The notes under the pieces were generated by a model that was not told the origin of the DNA, did not search any database, and saw only the letters and a program-made list of their open reading frames with translations. From Chroogloeocystis siderophila 5.2 s.c.1 (lineage in GTDB: Bacteria > Cyanobacteriota > Cyanobacteriia > Cyanobacteriales > Chroococcidiopsidaceae): a stretch of DNA of 64,000 nt. Of this stretch, positions 27,129-36,728 are shown piece by piece; within the stretch, counting starts at the first letter, position 1; every line of letters starts with the position of its first letter. Position numbers and translations under genes: made by a program. The DNA is taken from the NCBI RefSeq assembly GCF_001904655.1, contig NZ_MRCC01000011.1, forward strand, positions 124,001 to 188,000, in the 5' to 3' direction.

Positions 27129-29324
27129 CTATTTTTTTGCCTTGGGCTGTACCGCTGTTGGTGCCGAATTCGCATTTGCAGTGTTGTACTCTTGCGAGAA
27201 ATAGTAATAACTTTGCGGTTCGTTTTCGGGTACCACACCATTAACAACTAATCCTAAAATGTTTTGGTTCGACTGCTGAAGAAACTGCTTAGCTAAAGCC
27301 GCATTATTCGCATCTGATACTCCAGGACGGACAACTAATAAGACTCCATCTGCCATTTTACCTAAAATTGGCGCTTCGGCATCGACATTAATTGCCGGTG
27401 TATCAATGATAGTGAAGTCGTAATCTTTGGTGAACCGCGTCATTAAAGCTGCCATTTTTTGGGAATCGATTAACGCGATCGGATTAGGCGGTGTCACTCC
27501 CGCCGGAAGAATGTCTAAGTTAGGTATTGCGGATTTGATCGCTGTTTGAAATTCGGCTTGCCCGACTAAAAGATTACTTAAACCTGCTTGATTGGTTGTT
27601 TCCCAAATAGAATGCTGCACAGGACGGTGCATGTCTGCATCTACGAGTAAAACTCTTCTTCCTGATTGCGCCATCGTTGCTGCTAAGTTCGCCGCGACGG
27701 TCGATTTACCTTCTTTTGGGACTGCACTAGAGATAACAATAATTTTTAGTTCTTTGTCAGAACTGAGAAACTTCAGATTTGCCTGTAACATTCGATACAC
27801 TGCACTGAAAGGCGATCGCGGTGCATTCCACACCACAACGTCAGGAATTGTCCGTTCTAAATCGCCTTGCCGCACCACAGGTTTTTCTGATTTTTTGAAG
27901 GCGGGGATAATTCCCAACAGCGGTAAACCAAAAACTCGCTTAGCTTCATCAACGGTTTTGAGTGATTTATCGCGTGCTTCTAGGATATAAATTGTCGCTG
28001 CTGCTGCGAACCCACCCATTAACAATGCGGCTAGAATCGATAGCTGGCGCGAACCAGCGGGTTCAGGTGGTACAAAAGCCGCAGAAATGATGCTCGCGTT
28101 GCTTGCATTCTGATTTTCTGCAATGCGTGCTTCTTGGTAACGCTGCTGTAACAAATTATAAGTAGCTTGTGCGGTATCACGTTCACGCTCCAAATCGGCT
28201 TGCTGTTGCTCTAATCGCGGAATGCTATTGAGTTTCTGCGTGTAAGCAGTTTGCAAGTTAGATAAAGCTGCAAGTTGGCTTTCTAAGCCTAGTCTTCTTG
28301 CTTCCGAACGTGCCAAATCTTGTGTCAATTCTTGCTCATACGCGCTAAGTTGCAAGCCACGCAGATTTGGAGACTGGTTACGTCCAAAGTTTCCTTCTAC
28401 ACGCTGTTGCAATAGTCGTTCTAATTCAGCTTTTCGGGTTTCTAAAGCAGCAACTGTAGGATGATCCGCTTGAAAACGCCCGCGATCAATTGCTAGTTGC
28501 GATTCTACGCGTTGAATTTCTGCAAGTAGTTCTTGTACGCCAGGTAACTGACTCGCGGCAGTTGCGGTACTCGCTTGTTCTAAGCCTCTACCCAGTTGTT
28601 TTTGGAGCAGTGCTGATTGTGCCCTGGCATCCGCTAGCTGTGTTTGAATTGCATTTATTTCTCGCTGGATATCAGCACCTGTGTCTACGGCAGTCCGTTT
28701 TTCTTCGGGAAGCGAGACAATATTATTTTGTTCGCGGAAAGCGCGTAAAGCTGATTCTCGTTCTTGTAAGGTTGCTTTTGCTTGTGGTAACTGCTCTTCT
28801 ATAAATTTTCGGGCGACTGCTGCTGCACTACGATTATTAACTATATTGTTCTCAAGGTACGAAGTCATCAAAGTATTGACAACTGCTGCCGCCTGTTCTG
28901 GATTTCTGTCTTTGTACGTCACTTGCAGTACATCAGTACCCGCAATTGTTCTGACGGTGAGTTGCCTTAAAAACTGATTCGGCGAGAGCAGTCTACCGTT
29001 TTGGTCGGTTAGATTGAGTCTACTGATCGTGTTTGTGGTAATTGGTGCAGAGCGCATCACTTCTGCTTCGGTATCGAGAGGGCTATTCTGATACTGCAAA
29101 GGCTCTAATTGCCCTATCTCTGTTCCTAGACCTGTCAGCGATGAAGTGGGGCTTGTTCTGCGAAATTGTAGCTTGCCTTCAGCAACATAAGTCGGTTGAC
29201 GCGTGAGTAGACCCGCAGCAGTCAAGGCAAATATAGTACTAAAAGCGATCGAAGCAGGTATCCACCGCCGCTTTAACATTAACCAGTACTGCTGGAATCC
29301 TGTAGAAGCTTCCCTAGATTCCAT
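27129..29324 (-). CDS. Wzc-like polysaccharide chain-length regulator and tyrosine kinase
   Basis: A 731-residue inner-membrane protein that joins a Wzz chain-length domain to a BY-kinase. The N-terminal region has a membrane helix at ~20-45 and the Wzz-type periplasmic domain. A long coiled coil covers ~180-420 (LQERESALRAFREQNNIVSL) and a second membrane helix lies at ~435-455. The kinase (~530-700) shows Walker A VPKEGKSTVAANLAAT, Walker A' LLVDADMHRP and Walker B FTIIDTPAI. The C-terminal tail has a tyrosine cluster, SYYYFSQEY, the expected autophosphorylation site. It should set polymer length and export together with the polymerase at 18.6 kb. No outer-membrane Wza or phosphatase Wzb gene is in the window. 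The start is ATG at 29324. Confidence 0.9.
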   Translation of the reverse strand: MESREASTGFQQYWLMLKRRWIPASIAFSTIFALTAAGLLTRQPTYVAEGKLQFRRTSPTSSLTGLGTEIGQLEPLQYQNSPLDTEAEVMRSAPITTNTISRLNLTDQNGRLLSPNQFLRQLTVRTIAGTDVLQVTYKDRNPEQAAAVVNTLMTSYLENNIVNNRSAAAVARKFIEEQLPQAKATLQERESALRAFREQNNIVSLPEEKRTAVDTGADIQREINAIQTQLADARAQSALLQKQLGRGLEQASTATAASQLPGVQELLAEIQRVESQLAIDRGRFQADHPTVAALETRKAELERLLQQRVEGNFGRNQSPNLRGLQLSAYEQELTQDLARSEARRLGLESQLAALSNLQTAYTQKLNSIPRLEQQQADLERERDTAQATYNLLQQRYQEARIAENQNASNASIISAAFVPPEPAGSRQLSILAALLMGGFAAAATIYILEARDKSLKTVDEAKRVFGLPLLGIIPAFKKSEKPVVRQGDLERTIPDVVVWNAPRSPFSAVYRMLQANLKFLSSDKELKIIVISSAVPKEGKSTVAANLAATMAQSGRRVLLVDADMHRPVQHSIWETTNQAGLSNLLVGQAEFQTAIKSAIPNLDILPAGVTPPNPIALIDSQKMAALMTRFTKDYDFTIIDTPAINVDAEAPILGKMADGVLLVVRPGVSDANNAALAKQFLQQSNQNILGLVVNGVVPENEPQSYYYFSQEYNTANANSAPTAVQPKAKK

Positions 29325-29431
29325 AATTAACTTGTAAAAAGGTTTTCGCTGGACGTAGAAAATTACAGTAACACTATTACAGTTACTCAGTAAGTTTTGC
29401 TACTACAATCAGGCGATCGCGTAGCTAAGTG

Positions 29432-30724
29432 CTAAGAATCTGACCGACGTAATCGACGCTGCCATTCGTTATCTATTTTATCAGATTCTGCCTCCTGCTC
29501 TAAAAGATTAGTCTCAGTAGTATAAATTAGATCTTCCTGAGTAATCACTGTATTCGCACCAAATTGTTGCGCATAGGACATTTTTTGTTGTAACGTCGCA
29601 TCAGGATTAGCTAAAGTTCCGGCTCGAAGTTGTCGCTGACGATTGCGATCGCTAATTCGTCGATTCCGCCCTTTGATCCAGAAATAGCGCACGAGGGGAA
29701 CGGCTAAGAACGCAGTACCGTAGCCCAGAAGTAACCAATAAATTCCTTGCGCAAACGCGACTAACCCTCCCAATTCAGCCGCGATCGCACCATCGGCTAA
29801 TAAATATCCTAAAAATACCGCACCGACAAAGTTTAATAATCCTAACCCTGCGGCTAAGGCAATTTGTCCTGAACTTGCCGCACTAAAGCGCCAGAGTGAC
29901 TCTTGTAAGTACGGTGCGATAGAACGCGATCGCTGTTGCGCTGCACTGACTTGTAATTCGGGAAAGTGATAGACTAAATGTCCCTGGGGACTAACTGCCG
30001 GTTGTCCGTTAAAGCGCGTGAGTACGGGTAACATATAATCTTCGTACTCTTGTGCGTACCCCGAACCAATATCATCAAGATACGGCGCAATTTGTTCTGC
30101 AATAACTGCACCAGAGTTATTCCGAATGACAGTTGCGATCAATTGCCAGCGCTGTTCTTCTAAATTAGCATTGGGATTGCCATCACCGAATAAAAACGAG
30201 AAGATCGCTTCTAAAAAATTAAGTTCGTTTTTTTCTCGGCGTCGTTGTTGGTAACGCGTATCGTAGTCAGGGTAAAGAAACCAATACCAATTAGGACCAA
30301 CCCAAAAGTGTGGCATATATACCATACCACCACCCGAATGGTTGCCGCGATCATCATTGTCGCGATTGAGCGTACTGATAATAATAAAAATGCTGAGAAA
30401 AATGATCGCGATCGACACTAATAAAACAATACCGAAGGAAATCCGAATCAAGTAGAATAAAACACGCCAAACCTTTTGCCACCAAGCTTGTAGCCGTAAT
30501 CTCCAAAACTTGTTTCGCAAAACTGTACGGAGATTTTTGGGAAACTGATAGACAATTTCACCCGATTCAGCGACTTGCATATGTCCACCAGCTTCGGAAG
30601 CAAGCGTTAATAATCCCTGCTGTGCTAAGCTGACGTTCAATCCTGATTGCGTAGCAACGTCTCCAACTGTGACGCGGTAGCCTAGTTGTTCCACAGCTTG
30701 CATAATTGTGGGATTTGGAGCCAT
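29432..30724 (-). CDS. Conserved cyanobacterial membrane protein
   Basis: I recognise this only as a conserved hypothetical of cyanobacterial type. The N-terminal ~70 residues (IMQAVEQLGYRVTVGDVATQ, SGLNVSLAQQGLLTLASEAG) look like a winged-helix-like domain. A membrane segment follows (~90-120, FGIVLLVSIAIIFLSIFIII), then a Trp/Tyr-rich loop (FWVGPNWYWFLYPDYD). A second copy of a winged-helix-like segment (IRNNSGAVIAEQIAPYLDDI, LPVLTRFNGQPAV) comes next, then two more membrane helices and a basic/acidic C-terminal tail. The start chosen is ATG 30724, preceded by GAGG at a good distance; a TTG at 30739 is also in frame. No function is proposed. Confidence 0.7.
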   Translation of the reverse strand: MAPNPTIMQAVEQLGYRVTVGDVATQSGLNVSLAQQGLLTLASEAGGHMQVAESGEIVYQFPKNLRTVLRNKFWRLRLQAWWQKVWRVLFYLIRISFGIVLLVSIAIIFLSIFIIISTLNRDNDDRGNHSGGGMVYMPHFWVGPNWYWFLYPDYDTRYQQRRREKNELNFLEAIFSFLFGDGNPNANLEEQRWQLIATVIRNNSGAVIAEQIAPYLDDIGSGYAQEYEDYMLPVLTRFNGQPAVSPQGHLVYHFPELQVSAAQQRSRSIAPYLQESLWRFSAASSGQIALAAGLGLLNFVGAVFLGYLLADGAIAAELGGLVAFAQGIYWLLLGYGTAFLAVPLVRYFWIKGRNRRISDRNRQRQLRAGTLANPDATLQQKMSYAQQFGANTVITQEDLIYTTETNLLEQEAESDKIDNEWQRRLRRSDS

Positions 30725-30918
30725 GATATCCTCAGTCAAAAATTAGCTTCCTATATACCAGTATAAAGTTCTGCCTTTTGATGGTTGAAGTGTTTGATAA
30801 ATTGCAAGTTGCGATCGCGTCATAATAGCTTACGTTACAATGTGTTTCTCAACATGCTAAAACAAGTATTCATAACAATTAAACTCAGCAGTACTAGATA
30901 ATATTTAACGAATGACTT

Positions 30919-31398
30919 ATGGTTAAGTACACTTTGCCGCAAAGCCCAGAAATTATCCTGAATGTTCCTGGCAAAGATTCGGCAAAAGCGCGAGATAAAG
31001 CGATGGATCAGGTAATGGAACTTATGGATGAAGGTAAGTTACCTACTGATCTCGCCGAAGGTTTTAGTTCTCAACAGTTAATTGAGGTAAAAGAAGCAGC
31101 TACAGATACCGCGAGTGATGAGGATGCAGTAACGCAAGCAGTACAAGTTTTGAGTAGTCTTGCTACGCTTAAACTCAAAGTGCAAGAGTCGCGTGAAGAA
31201 GCAATGGCTGTGCGTGCTGCGATTGATGTATTGTTTACAGATAAATCTGTCAGCGAAGAGGAAATTACTCGGATCAAAGAAGGCTTCAAGGCACTAAAAA
31301 ACTTTGCGCAAGTGAATTTGCGTTATCAAGAAGCAAGAGCAAAAGCTGAAGAAGCTCGTACTGTACTCGATCGCGCTTTAAAATCAACAGAAACTTAG
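30919..31398 (+). CDS. Conserved hypothetical, helical protein
   Basis: A 159-residue soluble, highly charged protein with no signal peptide or membrane segment. The sequence is almost all helical: an Ala/Gln/Glu-rich centre (AVTQAVQVLSSLATLKLKVQ) and C-terminal heptad-like patterns (YQEARAKAEEARTVLDRAL) suggest a coiled coil or a three-helix bundle. The first 20 residues (MVKYTLPQSPEIILNVPGKD) are more extended. I do not recognise a family beyond cyanobacterial hypotheticals. The start is ATG at 30919. The convergent neighbour ends 12 bases downstream. Confidence 0.7.
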   Translation: MVKYTLPQSPEIILNVPGKDSAKARDKAMDQVMELMDEGKLPTDLAEGFSSQQLIEVKEAATDTASDEDAVTQAVQVLSSLATLKLKVQESREEAMAVRAAIDVLFTDKSVSEEEITRIKEGFKALKNFAQVNLRYQEARAKAEEARTVLDRALKSTET

Positions 31399-31410
31399 CT
31401 CGCAGCTTCA

Positions 31411-31761
31411 CTATCTACGTTTTTCTAAAGTAGCAACTCGCTTTTCTAAGTTATTAACCTGTTGCTTGACTTCTACTACAAGCGTTGCTAATCTATCAAA
31501 CATTTGTTCTTGACTCAATTGCGCTCTTGGTCCTGGTGGTGCTGGTGTAATTGTTGATGGTGTTCGCGGTGATTGTCCGCCGCGCGATTGATTGAGTTGG
31601 GCTTCAATACGGTTAAGTCGCGATTGCACACCGCGAAGATCGACTTCTAGGGCATTAATGCGTGATTGCGCTTGTGACGCCGCTGGATCGACGAGTAAAT
31701 TTCCCCATACAAATATAACGGCGATCGCCGCAAAACTAAACCAGATAATTTTTCTAAACAT
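31411..31761 (-). CDS. Membrane-anchored coiled-coil hypothetical
   Basis: A 116-residue protein with one N-terminal hydrophobic helix (WFSFAAIAVIFVWGNLL), which is either a membrane anchor or an uncleaved signal. A heptad-rich coiled coil follows (ALEVDLRGVQSRLNRIEAQL), then a Pro/Thr/Gly-rich linker (RTPSTITPAPPGPRAQLSQ), and a second coiled coil (VEVKQQVNNLEKRVATLEKR). The layout suggests a periplasmic trimer or dimer spacer. No function is known. It is transcribed from ATG 31761 toward the helical protein gene. Confidence 0.62.
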   Translation of the reverse strand: MFRKIIWFSFAAIAVIFVWGNLLVDPAASQAQSRINALEVDLRGVQSRLNRIEAQLNQSRGGQSPRTPSTITPAPPGPRAQLSQEQMFDRLATLVVEVKQQVNNLEKRVATLEKRR

Positions 31762-31895
31762 TGTTGTTGAATGCGAAGGTAAACCGCTAGTTTTGACGCC
31801 GAGTTGTTACAAAACGTCTTCCTATTGACGAAAGGAGAATTCTCATAGACAATCGCTGTACTTCAACTTTAACTAATGCCAATGTGTATTAATCA

Positions 31896-33626
31896 GTGAT
31901 CGCGGTCATGCTAACGCACCTGCATAAACTTCTCTCACCGCAAGACACTAAGTCTAGCATTCAGATTAAATTCTGGCTAGGTCTAAGTCTCGTCTTGACC
32001 GCTGTTTATGGCATTCTAGCGCTTCAGCAAGCTTTTAGCAGTGAGTATGTAGTGCAAGATGATGCGCGACAACACGTTTTTTGGCTGCGGCGGTTTTTAA
32101 TCTCGGAATTATTTCCAAATGATTTAATTGCTGACTATTTTCAGTCAGTCGCACCCTTAGGATACACAATTTTATATCGTAGCTTCGCTGTTGTAGGAAT
32201 TGATCCGCTGTGGTTAAGTAAAATCTTACCACTAATTTTAGGACTAATGACAGCAAGTTACAGCTTTGGTGTTTGTTTACAAATATTACCTCTACCTATA
32301 ACTGGGTTTATTGGAGCAATTCTTCTTAATCAAAATTTGTGGATGCAAGATGGCTTAATTTCAGCTACACCAAAAGCGTTTATTTATCCTTTATTTTTAG
32401 CATTTCTTTATTATTTTTCGCGACGTTCTTTTATCCCTTGTTTAGTTGCGATCGCACTTTTAGGATTATTTTATCCCTCGTTAATTTTTGTTTGTATTCT
32501 CATTTTGCTTTTTCAGTTTTTTCATTGGCGACGGTGGCAATTACAACTAGCTTTTAATCGTCAAGAATATATCAGCATCGCCGGAATTGGAGTTGCAATT
32601 TTAGTTCTTTTACCCTATGCACTTTCTTCGAGTGAATTTGCACCAACGACTGCCGCATCGACTGCAAAAACTTTACCGGAATTTCTATCAGGGGGAAGAA
32701 GCAGCTTTTTTATTAACGATCCTTGGGAGTTTTGGTTTAATGAAAGCCGCAGCGGAATTCGGTTGACTTCAGCGTTAATGCCACCACTAGTTTATGCTGG
32801 GCTATTGCTACCAATTATGCTGCGTTATCCATCGCTGTTTCCTTTAGTAACCAAAATTCGCTCTACTATTATTCTCTTACCACAGATGATACTTGCATCT
32901 TTGGTCATGTTTTTCGTTGCCCATGCACTGATATTTAAACTTCATCTTCCTAGCCGCTATACACAGCATAGTTTGCGTATTATCTTGACAATCGCTGCCG
33001 CGATCGCTTTAACTTTGTTAATCGATACTTTACTACGGCGATCGCGCGGATTTGAACAAAGGCTATTTGACTATATAAAACGTGCTTTTGCGCTGATAAT
33101 TGCTTTGATATTGATATTTTATCCAGCTACATTAAATCAGTTTTTATGGACGGGTTATGTTGTAGGAAATAACCCTAGTTTATATCAGTTTTTTCAACAG
33201 CAACCACCGGATATCATTATAGCTTCTTTAGCAGATGAAGCCAATAATTTGCCTACCTTTGCTCAACGTTCTATTCTCGTTGGCAGTGAGTATGCTATTC
33301 CTTATCATTGGGGATACTATCGTCAATTTCGTCAGCGGACGCTCGATCTCGTTCAGGCGCAGTATAGTCAAGATTTAACTGCTTTACAGCAATTCATACA
33401 GAAATATAATATTGATTTTTGGCTATTAGAAAAAAACGCTTTTACTCCAGAGTATGTGACAAGTGATGGCTGGATTCGACAATTTCAACCGCTTACTGCA
33501 AATATAGCACAACAATTACAGCAGCAAGCCCCAGCTTTAAGCAAAGTCACCATCCAATGTACTGTTTTTGAGGTTAATAATTTTATCGTTTTACAAACAC
33601 AATGTATTCAAACACAATCTGAATGA
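31896..33626 (+). CDS. GT-C-like polytopic membrane protein (copy A)
   Basis: A 576-residue protein with roughly a dozen hydrophobic segments and a soluble C-terminal region. After the first helix it carries VQDDARQHVFWLRRFL and LFPNDLIADYFQSVAPLGYT. An acidic pair in the first outer loop is how GT-C glycosyltransferases bind a lipid-phosphate sugar, so I read it as a GT-C-like enzyme; no named family is recognised. The protein at 48900-50684 is a clear paralogue along the whole length (QDDARQHVFW, RFL-x-SELFPNDL, LLGLFYP, LRLPTRYTEHSLRI-like RLHLPSRYTQHSLRI). The frame starts at GTG 31896; ATG 31908 is an alternative. Its stop overlaps the next gene by 4 bases (ATGA), so they are coupled. 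Confidence 0.72.
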   Translation: MIAVMLTHLHKLLSPQDTKSSIQIKFWLGLSLVLTAVYGILALQQAFSSEYVVQDDARQHVFWLRRFLISELFPNDLIADYFQSVAPLGYTILYRSFAVVGIDPLWLSKILPLILGLMTASYSFGVCLQILPLPITGFIGAILLNQNLWMQDGLISATPKAFIYPLFLAFLYYFSRRSFIPCLVAIALLGLFYPSLIFVCILILLFQFFHWRRWQLQLAFNRQEYISIAGIGVAILVLLPYALSSSEFAPTTAASTAKTLPEFLSGGRSSFFINDPWEFWFNESRSGIRLTSALMPPLVYAGLLLPIMLRYPSLFPLVTKIRSTIILLPQMILASLVMFFVAHALIFKLHLPSRYTQHSLRIILTIAAAIALTLLIDTLLRRSRGFEQRLFDYIKRAFALIIALILIFYPATLNQFLWTGYVVGNNPSLYQFFQQQPPDIIIASLADEANNLPTFAQRSILVGSEYAIPYHWGYYRQFRQRTLDLVQAQYSQDLTALQQFIQKYNIDFWLLEKNAFTPEYVTSDGWIRQFQPLTANIAQQLQQQAPALSKVTIQCTVFEVNNFIVLQTQCIQTQSE

Positions 33627-35221
33627 CTCATTTTAGATATAAACTTTACTCCCTTCATTTCTTTTTAGTTACTGTTATATTGCTGGGTATATTTTTTCGA
33701 TTCGTCAATCTCGATAAAAAAGTGTATTGGATTGATGAGGTGCATACTTCAGTACGCGTTGTTGGCTACAAGAAAACAGAATTTGTTGATGAAGTACCCA
33801 GTGATCGCATTATTAATATTAAAGATTTACAAGTCTTCCAACGCTTATCGCCGGAAAGAAATTGGTTCGATACAATCAATGCTTTAGCTGCGAATGCTGA
33901 ACATACACCAGCCTATTATGCGATCGCCCGTTTAGCAATGCAAATGTTTGGAAGTTCCGTTGCTGTCACTCGTGGTGTAGCGGCTGTTATTAGTTTATTC
34001 GTCTTTCCCTGCGTTCACTGGTTATGTTTAGAGTTATTTGCTGCGCCACTTGTGGGGTGGATTGCGATGGCTTTAGTCGCAGTTTCTCCAATACACGTAC
34101 TGTATGCCCAAGAAGCAAGACAGTATAGTTTACTGACTGTGACTACCTTACTAGCTAGTATTGCTTTTTTACGCGCTATCCGTCAGAAGAGAAAGTTAAG
34201 CTGGGGAGTATATGCTTTAACCGTCGTTTTGGGTTTATATTCTCATCTTCTATTTCTTTTAGTTTCTTTCGCACATGGTGTTTATTTGTTGCTTCGAGAG
34301 CAATTTTGCGTAACTAAGAATTTTCTTGCTTATCTCATTGCTTCCTTAGTTGCGATCGCGACATTAACTCCCTGGATAATTCTATATTTTATTAATGCAA
34401 GTAGTATTGGTGAATGGACAGCGCGGGCAATTAGTTTTAATACTTTAATACAAAGATGGTTATTAAATTTTACTGCTTTATTTTTTGATATCCAAGTTTC
34501 TTATAATAACGTCCAGTTCTTTGATGTTGAAGCAGGTAACGATATTCAATTTAATACAAATGATATCTTGCCATATATAATTACTGTATTTATAGTGCTA
34601 GTTGTATATGCGTTTTATATTTTATATAGTCGTACATCAACATCCAGTTGGTTATTCCTCGTTACACTTTTAGTTGTTACTAGTATAAGCTTGGTGCTAC
34701 CAGATTTAATTTCTGGCGGACAACGCTCAAGTATCGCGAGATATTTGTTACCAGGATATCTTGCTATCCAAGTAGCTGTTGCTTATTTATTTGCTAACCA
34801 TTTAACGGCGTCTTTGAAATATTTGCAGCAAAAAGTTTGGCAATTTATTTTGGCGATCGTACTAGCGAGTGGAGTTGTATCTTGTATTGTGAGTGCGCAA
34901 GCTGAAACTTGGTGGAACAAGTATAGTAGTTATTACAATCCTGATGTTGCCAATATTATCAATCAAGCAAATCAGCCACTTGTGATAAGTAGTCAAAGGC
35001 GAGTAAGTCGTATTACTTCGCTAAGCTATGAACTCGATCCTCAAGTAAGCATATTATTGGTAAGTGAAACTGAAGTTCCTGACGATATCAAGCGATTTAG
35101 TGAAATTTTCTTATTTAGACCTGATGCAGAGTTGCAAGCAAAATTACAAAACAACCCTAAGTATAAATTAGAACTTATCCATGCTTCTGGTCAACTTTGG
35201 ATCGTACAAATAACAGCGTAA
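33623..35221 (+). CDS. GT39-like membrane glycosyltransferase (copy A)
   Basis: A 532-residue GT-C glycosyltransferase of the ArnT/PMT type. The first outer loop contains VYWIDEVHTSVRVVGYKKTE with the acidic DE pair that binds the polyprenyl-phosphate donor. Another family mark is LYAQEARQYSLLTVTTLLAS, equivalent to the AQEAR-x-Y motif. About twelve hydrophobic segments follow, then a C-terminal periplasmic domain. It should transfer a sugar from polyprenyl phosphate to a periplasmic acceptor. The gene overlaps the QDDARQH protein (ATGA), suggesting that the two act together. A similar pairing recurs at 48.9-52.4 kb. Confidence 0.82.
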   Translation: MTHFRYKLYSLHFFLVTVILLGIFFRFVNLDKKVYWIDEVHTSVRVVGYKKTEFVDEVPSDRIINIKDLQVFQRLSPERNWFDTINALAANAEHTPAYYAIARLAMQMFGSSVAVTRGVAAVISLFVFPCVHWLCLELFAAPLVGWIAMALVAVSPIHVLYAQEARQYSLLTVTTLLASIAFLRAIRQKRKLSWGVYALTVVLGLYSHLLFLLVSFAHGVYLLLREQFCVTKNFLAYLIASLVAIATLTPWIILYFINASSIGEWTARAISFNTLIQRWLLNFTALFFDIQVSYNNVQFFDVEAGNDIQFNTNDILPYIITVFIVLVVYAFYILYSRTSTSSWLFLVTLLVVTSISLVLPDLISGGQRSSIARYLLPGYLAIQVAVAYLFANHLTASLKYLQQKVWQFILAIVLASGVVSCIVSAQAETWWNKYSSYYNPDVANIINQANQPLVISSQRRVSRITSLSYELDPQVSILLVSETEVPDDIKRFSEIFLFRPDAELQAKLQNNPKYKLELIHASGQLWIVQITA

Positions 35222-35612
35222 TCAGCTTAATTCAGCGCTAGCGCGACGGTTGATGATGTTGAGGATTGACGCAGTATCTTCAGCGCTTTGTTATTCTCCT
35301 CAAAGTTTTGCTTATAATCTCAATGCAATTAACTTTATTAACAACTTCTACTTATACATATTAAAAAAAAGAGTGAATAGTTTATTCAAAAAAAAACAGG
35401 AAATTGTAATATTCTGAACATAAGAACACGCAACTAGGTTCGTCTCAAATTTAATTAACTTTACTTATTCCATTAATAATTGACCTGAAAATCTAAAGCA
35501 TCTTTCTAAAAGGCGTCAAGATTTTAATGCCAATTTAAGTATTATTTTTCAAAGATTAGTACTCTAGAAGGTAAAAAATAAGCTACAGATATTTCTTTGG
35601 CACGGAGGCTGA
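35222..35612. other. Intergenic region before the ABC importer
   Basis: 391 AT-rich bases with no credible gene. A dyad CAGCGCTAGCGCG lies just after the upstream stop. Near the end CACGGAGG at 35600-35607 is a strong ribosome-binding site for the ATG at 35613. A promoter, possibly iron- or nutrient-controlled, is expected here, but I do not see a clear Fur box. Confidence 0.45.
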
Positions 35613-36710
35613 ATGAATAGAATTTCTCGACGTAGATTTATTGCTGTTGCTGGAACATCATCGGTAAGTTTAATTGCATTAAAGGGATGTACAGCTAATA
35701 CGGAGAACCAATCTGCTTCGCTTGTTACAGAACAATCTCCCATATCACCTAGCGATGAGAAAGCTTTGTATGAAGCGGCTAAAAAGGAAGGAAAGCTTGT
35801 TCTATATACTGTTTTCTTTACTCAAGAGATAGTTAATGAAATTGGCACGGCGTTTACTGCTAAATATCCAGGAATTACTTTTGAGGGAACTCGTAATGCG
35901 GCTGCTACTTTGTTTCAAAAAATTAACCAAGAAATACAAGCTGGTTTGAGAGTGACGGATGTTTTTGGAACGACTGACATTAGTCAAATGATGCAGCTTA
36001 AAGAGCAAGGAAGACTTTTACAATACGAACCATTAGGTAAAGCAAATATTCCAGAACCGTATCGCAATCTCGATCCTGATAACTTCTATCAAGTGGGTGC
36101 TTTGATTCCGATTGTGATTGCCTACAACGCCCAAAAGATATCAGCAGCAAATGTTCCTAGAAGTTGGAAAGATTTACTACAAGGGCAATATAGAGAGCAA
36201 ATTGCTACAGGAAGCGGTGCAGCAAGTGGACAAGTAGGAACTTGGGCGATCGCAATGCAGCAAAAGTACGGTTGGGATGAATATATTGTTAGATTTAATC
36301 AACTTAATCCTAAGCTAGGGCGCTCGATTAACGACGTTATTCCGGTGCTAGTATCTGGCGAACGCGCAATTGGTATTGCAACGCTAGGGCAAACATTAAC
36401 GCGTAAAGCGCAAGGCGATCCGCTAGAAGTCGTTTACCCTACTGATGGTGCAGTTGTCGTCGTGGGTCCAATTAGCATATTGCATGATGCGCCGCATCCT
36501 AATGCTGCCAAGCTATTTATGAATTTCTTGATGACAAAAGAATATTCCGAGCTAATTGCTAAGTATTACGAACAACCGCTCATAGCTGGTGTTTCTATTC
36601 CTGGTGCAAAAACACTCAAAGATATGCAACCAATAGTGCCAACGGCAGCAGAAATTCAACGCGATATCCCTGAAGTTATCAGGAAATGGCGTAATGAGTT
36701 TGGCGCTTGA
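35613..36710 (+). CDS. ABC importer periplasmic binding protein (iron/phosphonate-type)
   Basis: A 365-residue exported solute-binding protein. The leader SRRRFIAVAGTSSVSLIALK has a twin-arginine motif and ends at Cys26, an atypical lipobox (LKGC), so it may be Tat-exported and lipid-anchored. The mature part begins SPSDEKALYEAAKKEGKLVL and contains VTDVFGTTDISQMMQLKEQG and KISAANVPRSWKDLLQGQYR. These match the 'extracellular solute-binding' family used for ferric iron, 2-aminoethylphosphonate and related ligands. I cannot identify the iron-binding tyrosine pair with certainty, so the ligand is open. GGAGG precedes ATG 35613. It leads an operon with permease, ATPase, CoA ligase and reductase genes. 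Confidence 0.83.
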   Translation: MNRISRRRFIAVAGTSSVSLIALKGCTANTENQSASLVTEQSPISPSDEKALYEAAKKEGKLVLYTVFFTQEIVNEIGTAFTAKYPGITFEGTRNAAATLFQKINQEIQAGLRVTDVFGTTDISQMMQLKEQGRLLQYEPLGKANIPEPYRNLDPDNFYQVGALIPIVIAYNAQKISAANVPRSWKDLLQGQYREQIATGSGAASGQVGTWAIAMQQKYGWDEYIVRFNQLNPKLGRSINDVIPVLVSGERAIGIATLGQTLTRKAQGDPLEVVYPTDGAVVVVGPISILHDAPHPNAAKLFMNFLMTKEYSELIAKYYEQPLIAGVSIPGAKTLKDMQPIVPTAAEIQRDIPEVIRKWRNEFGA

Positions 36711-36728
36711 CGCAACGGAGGAAAAATT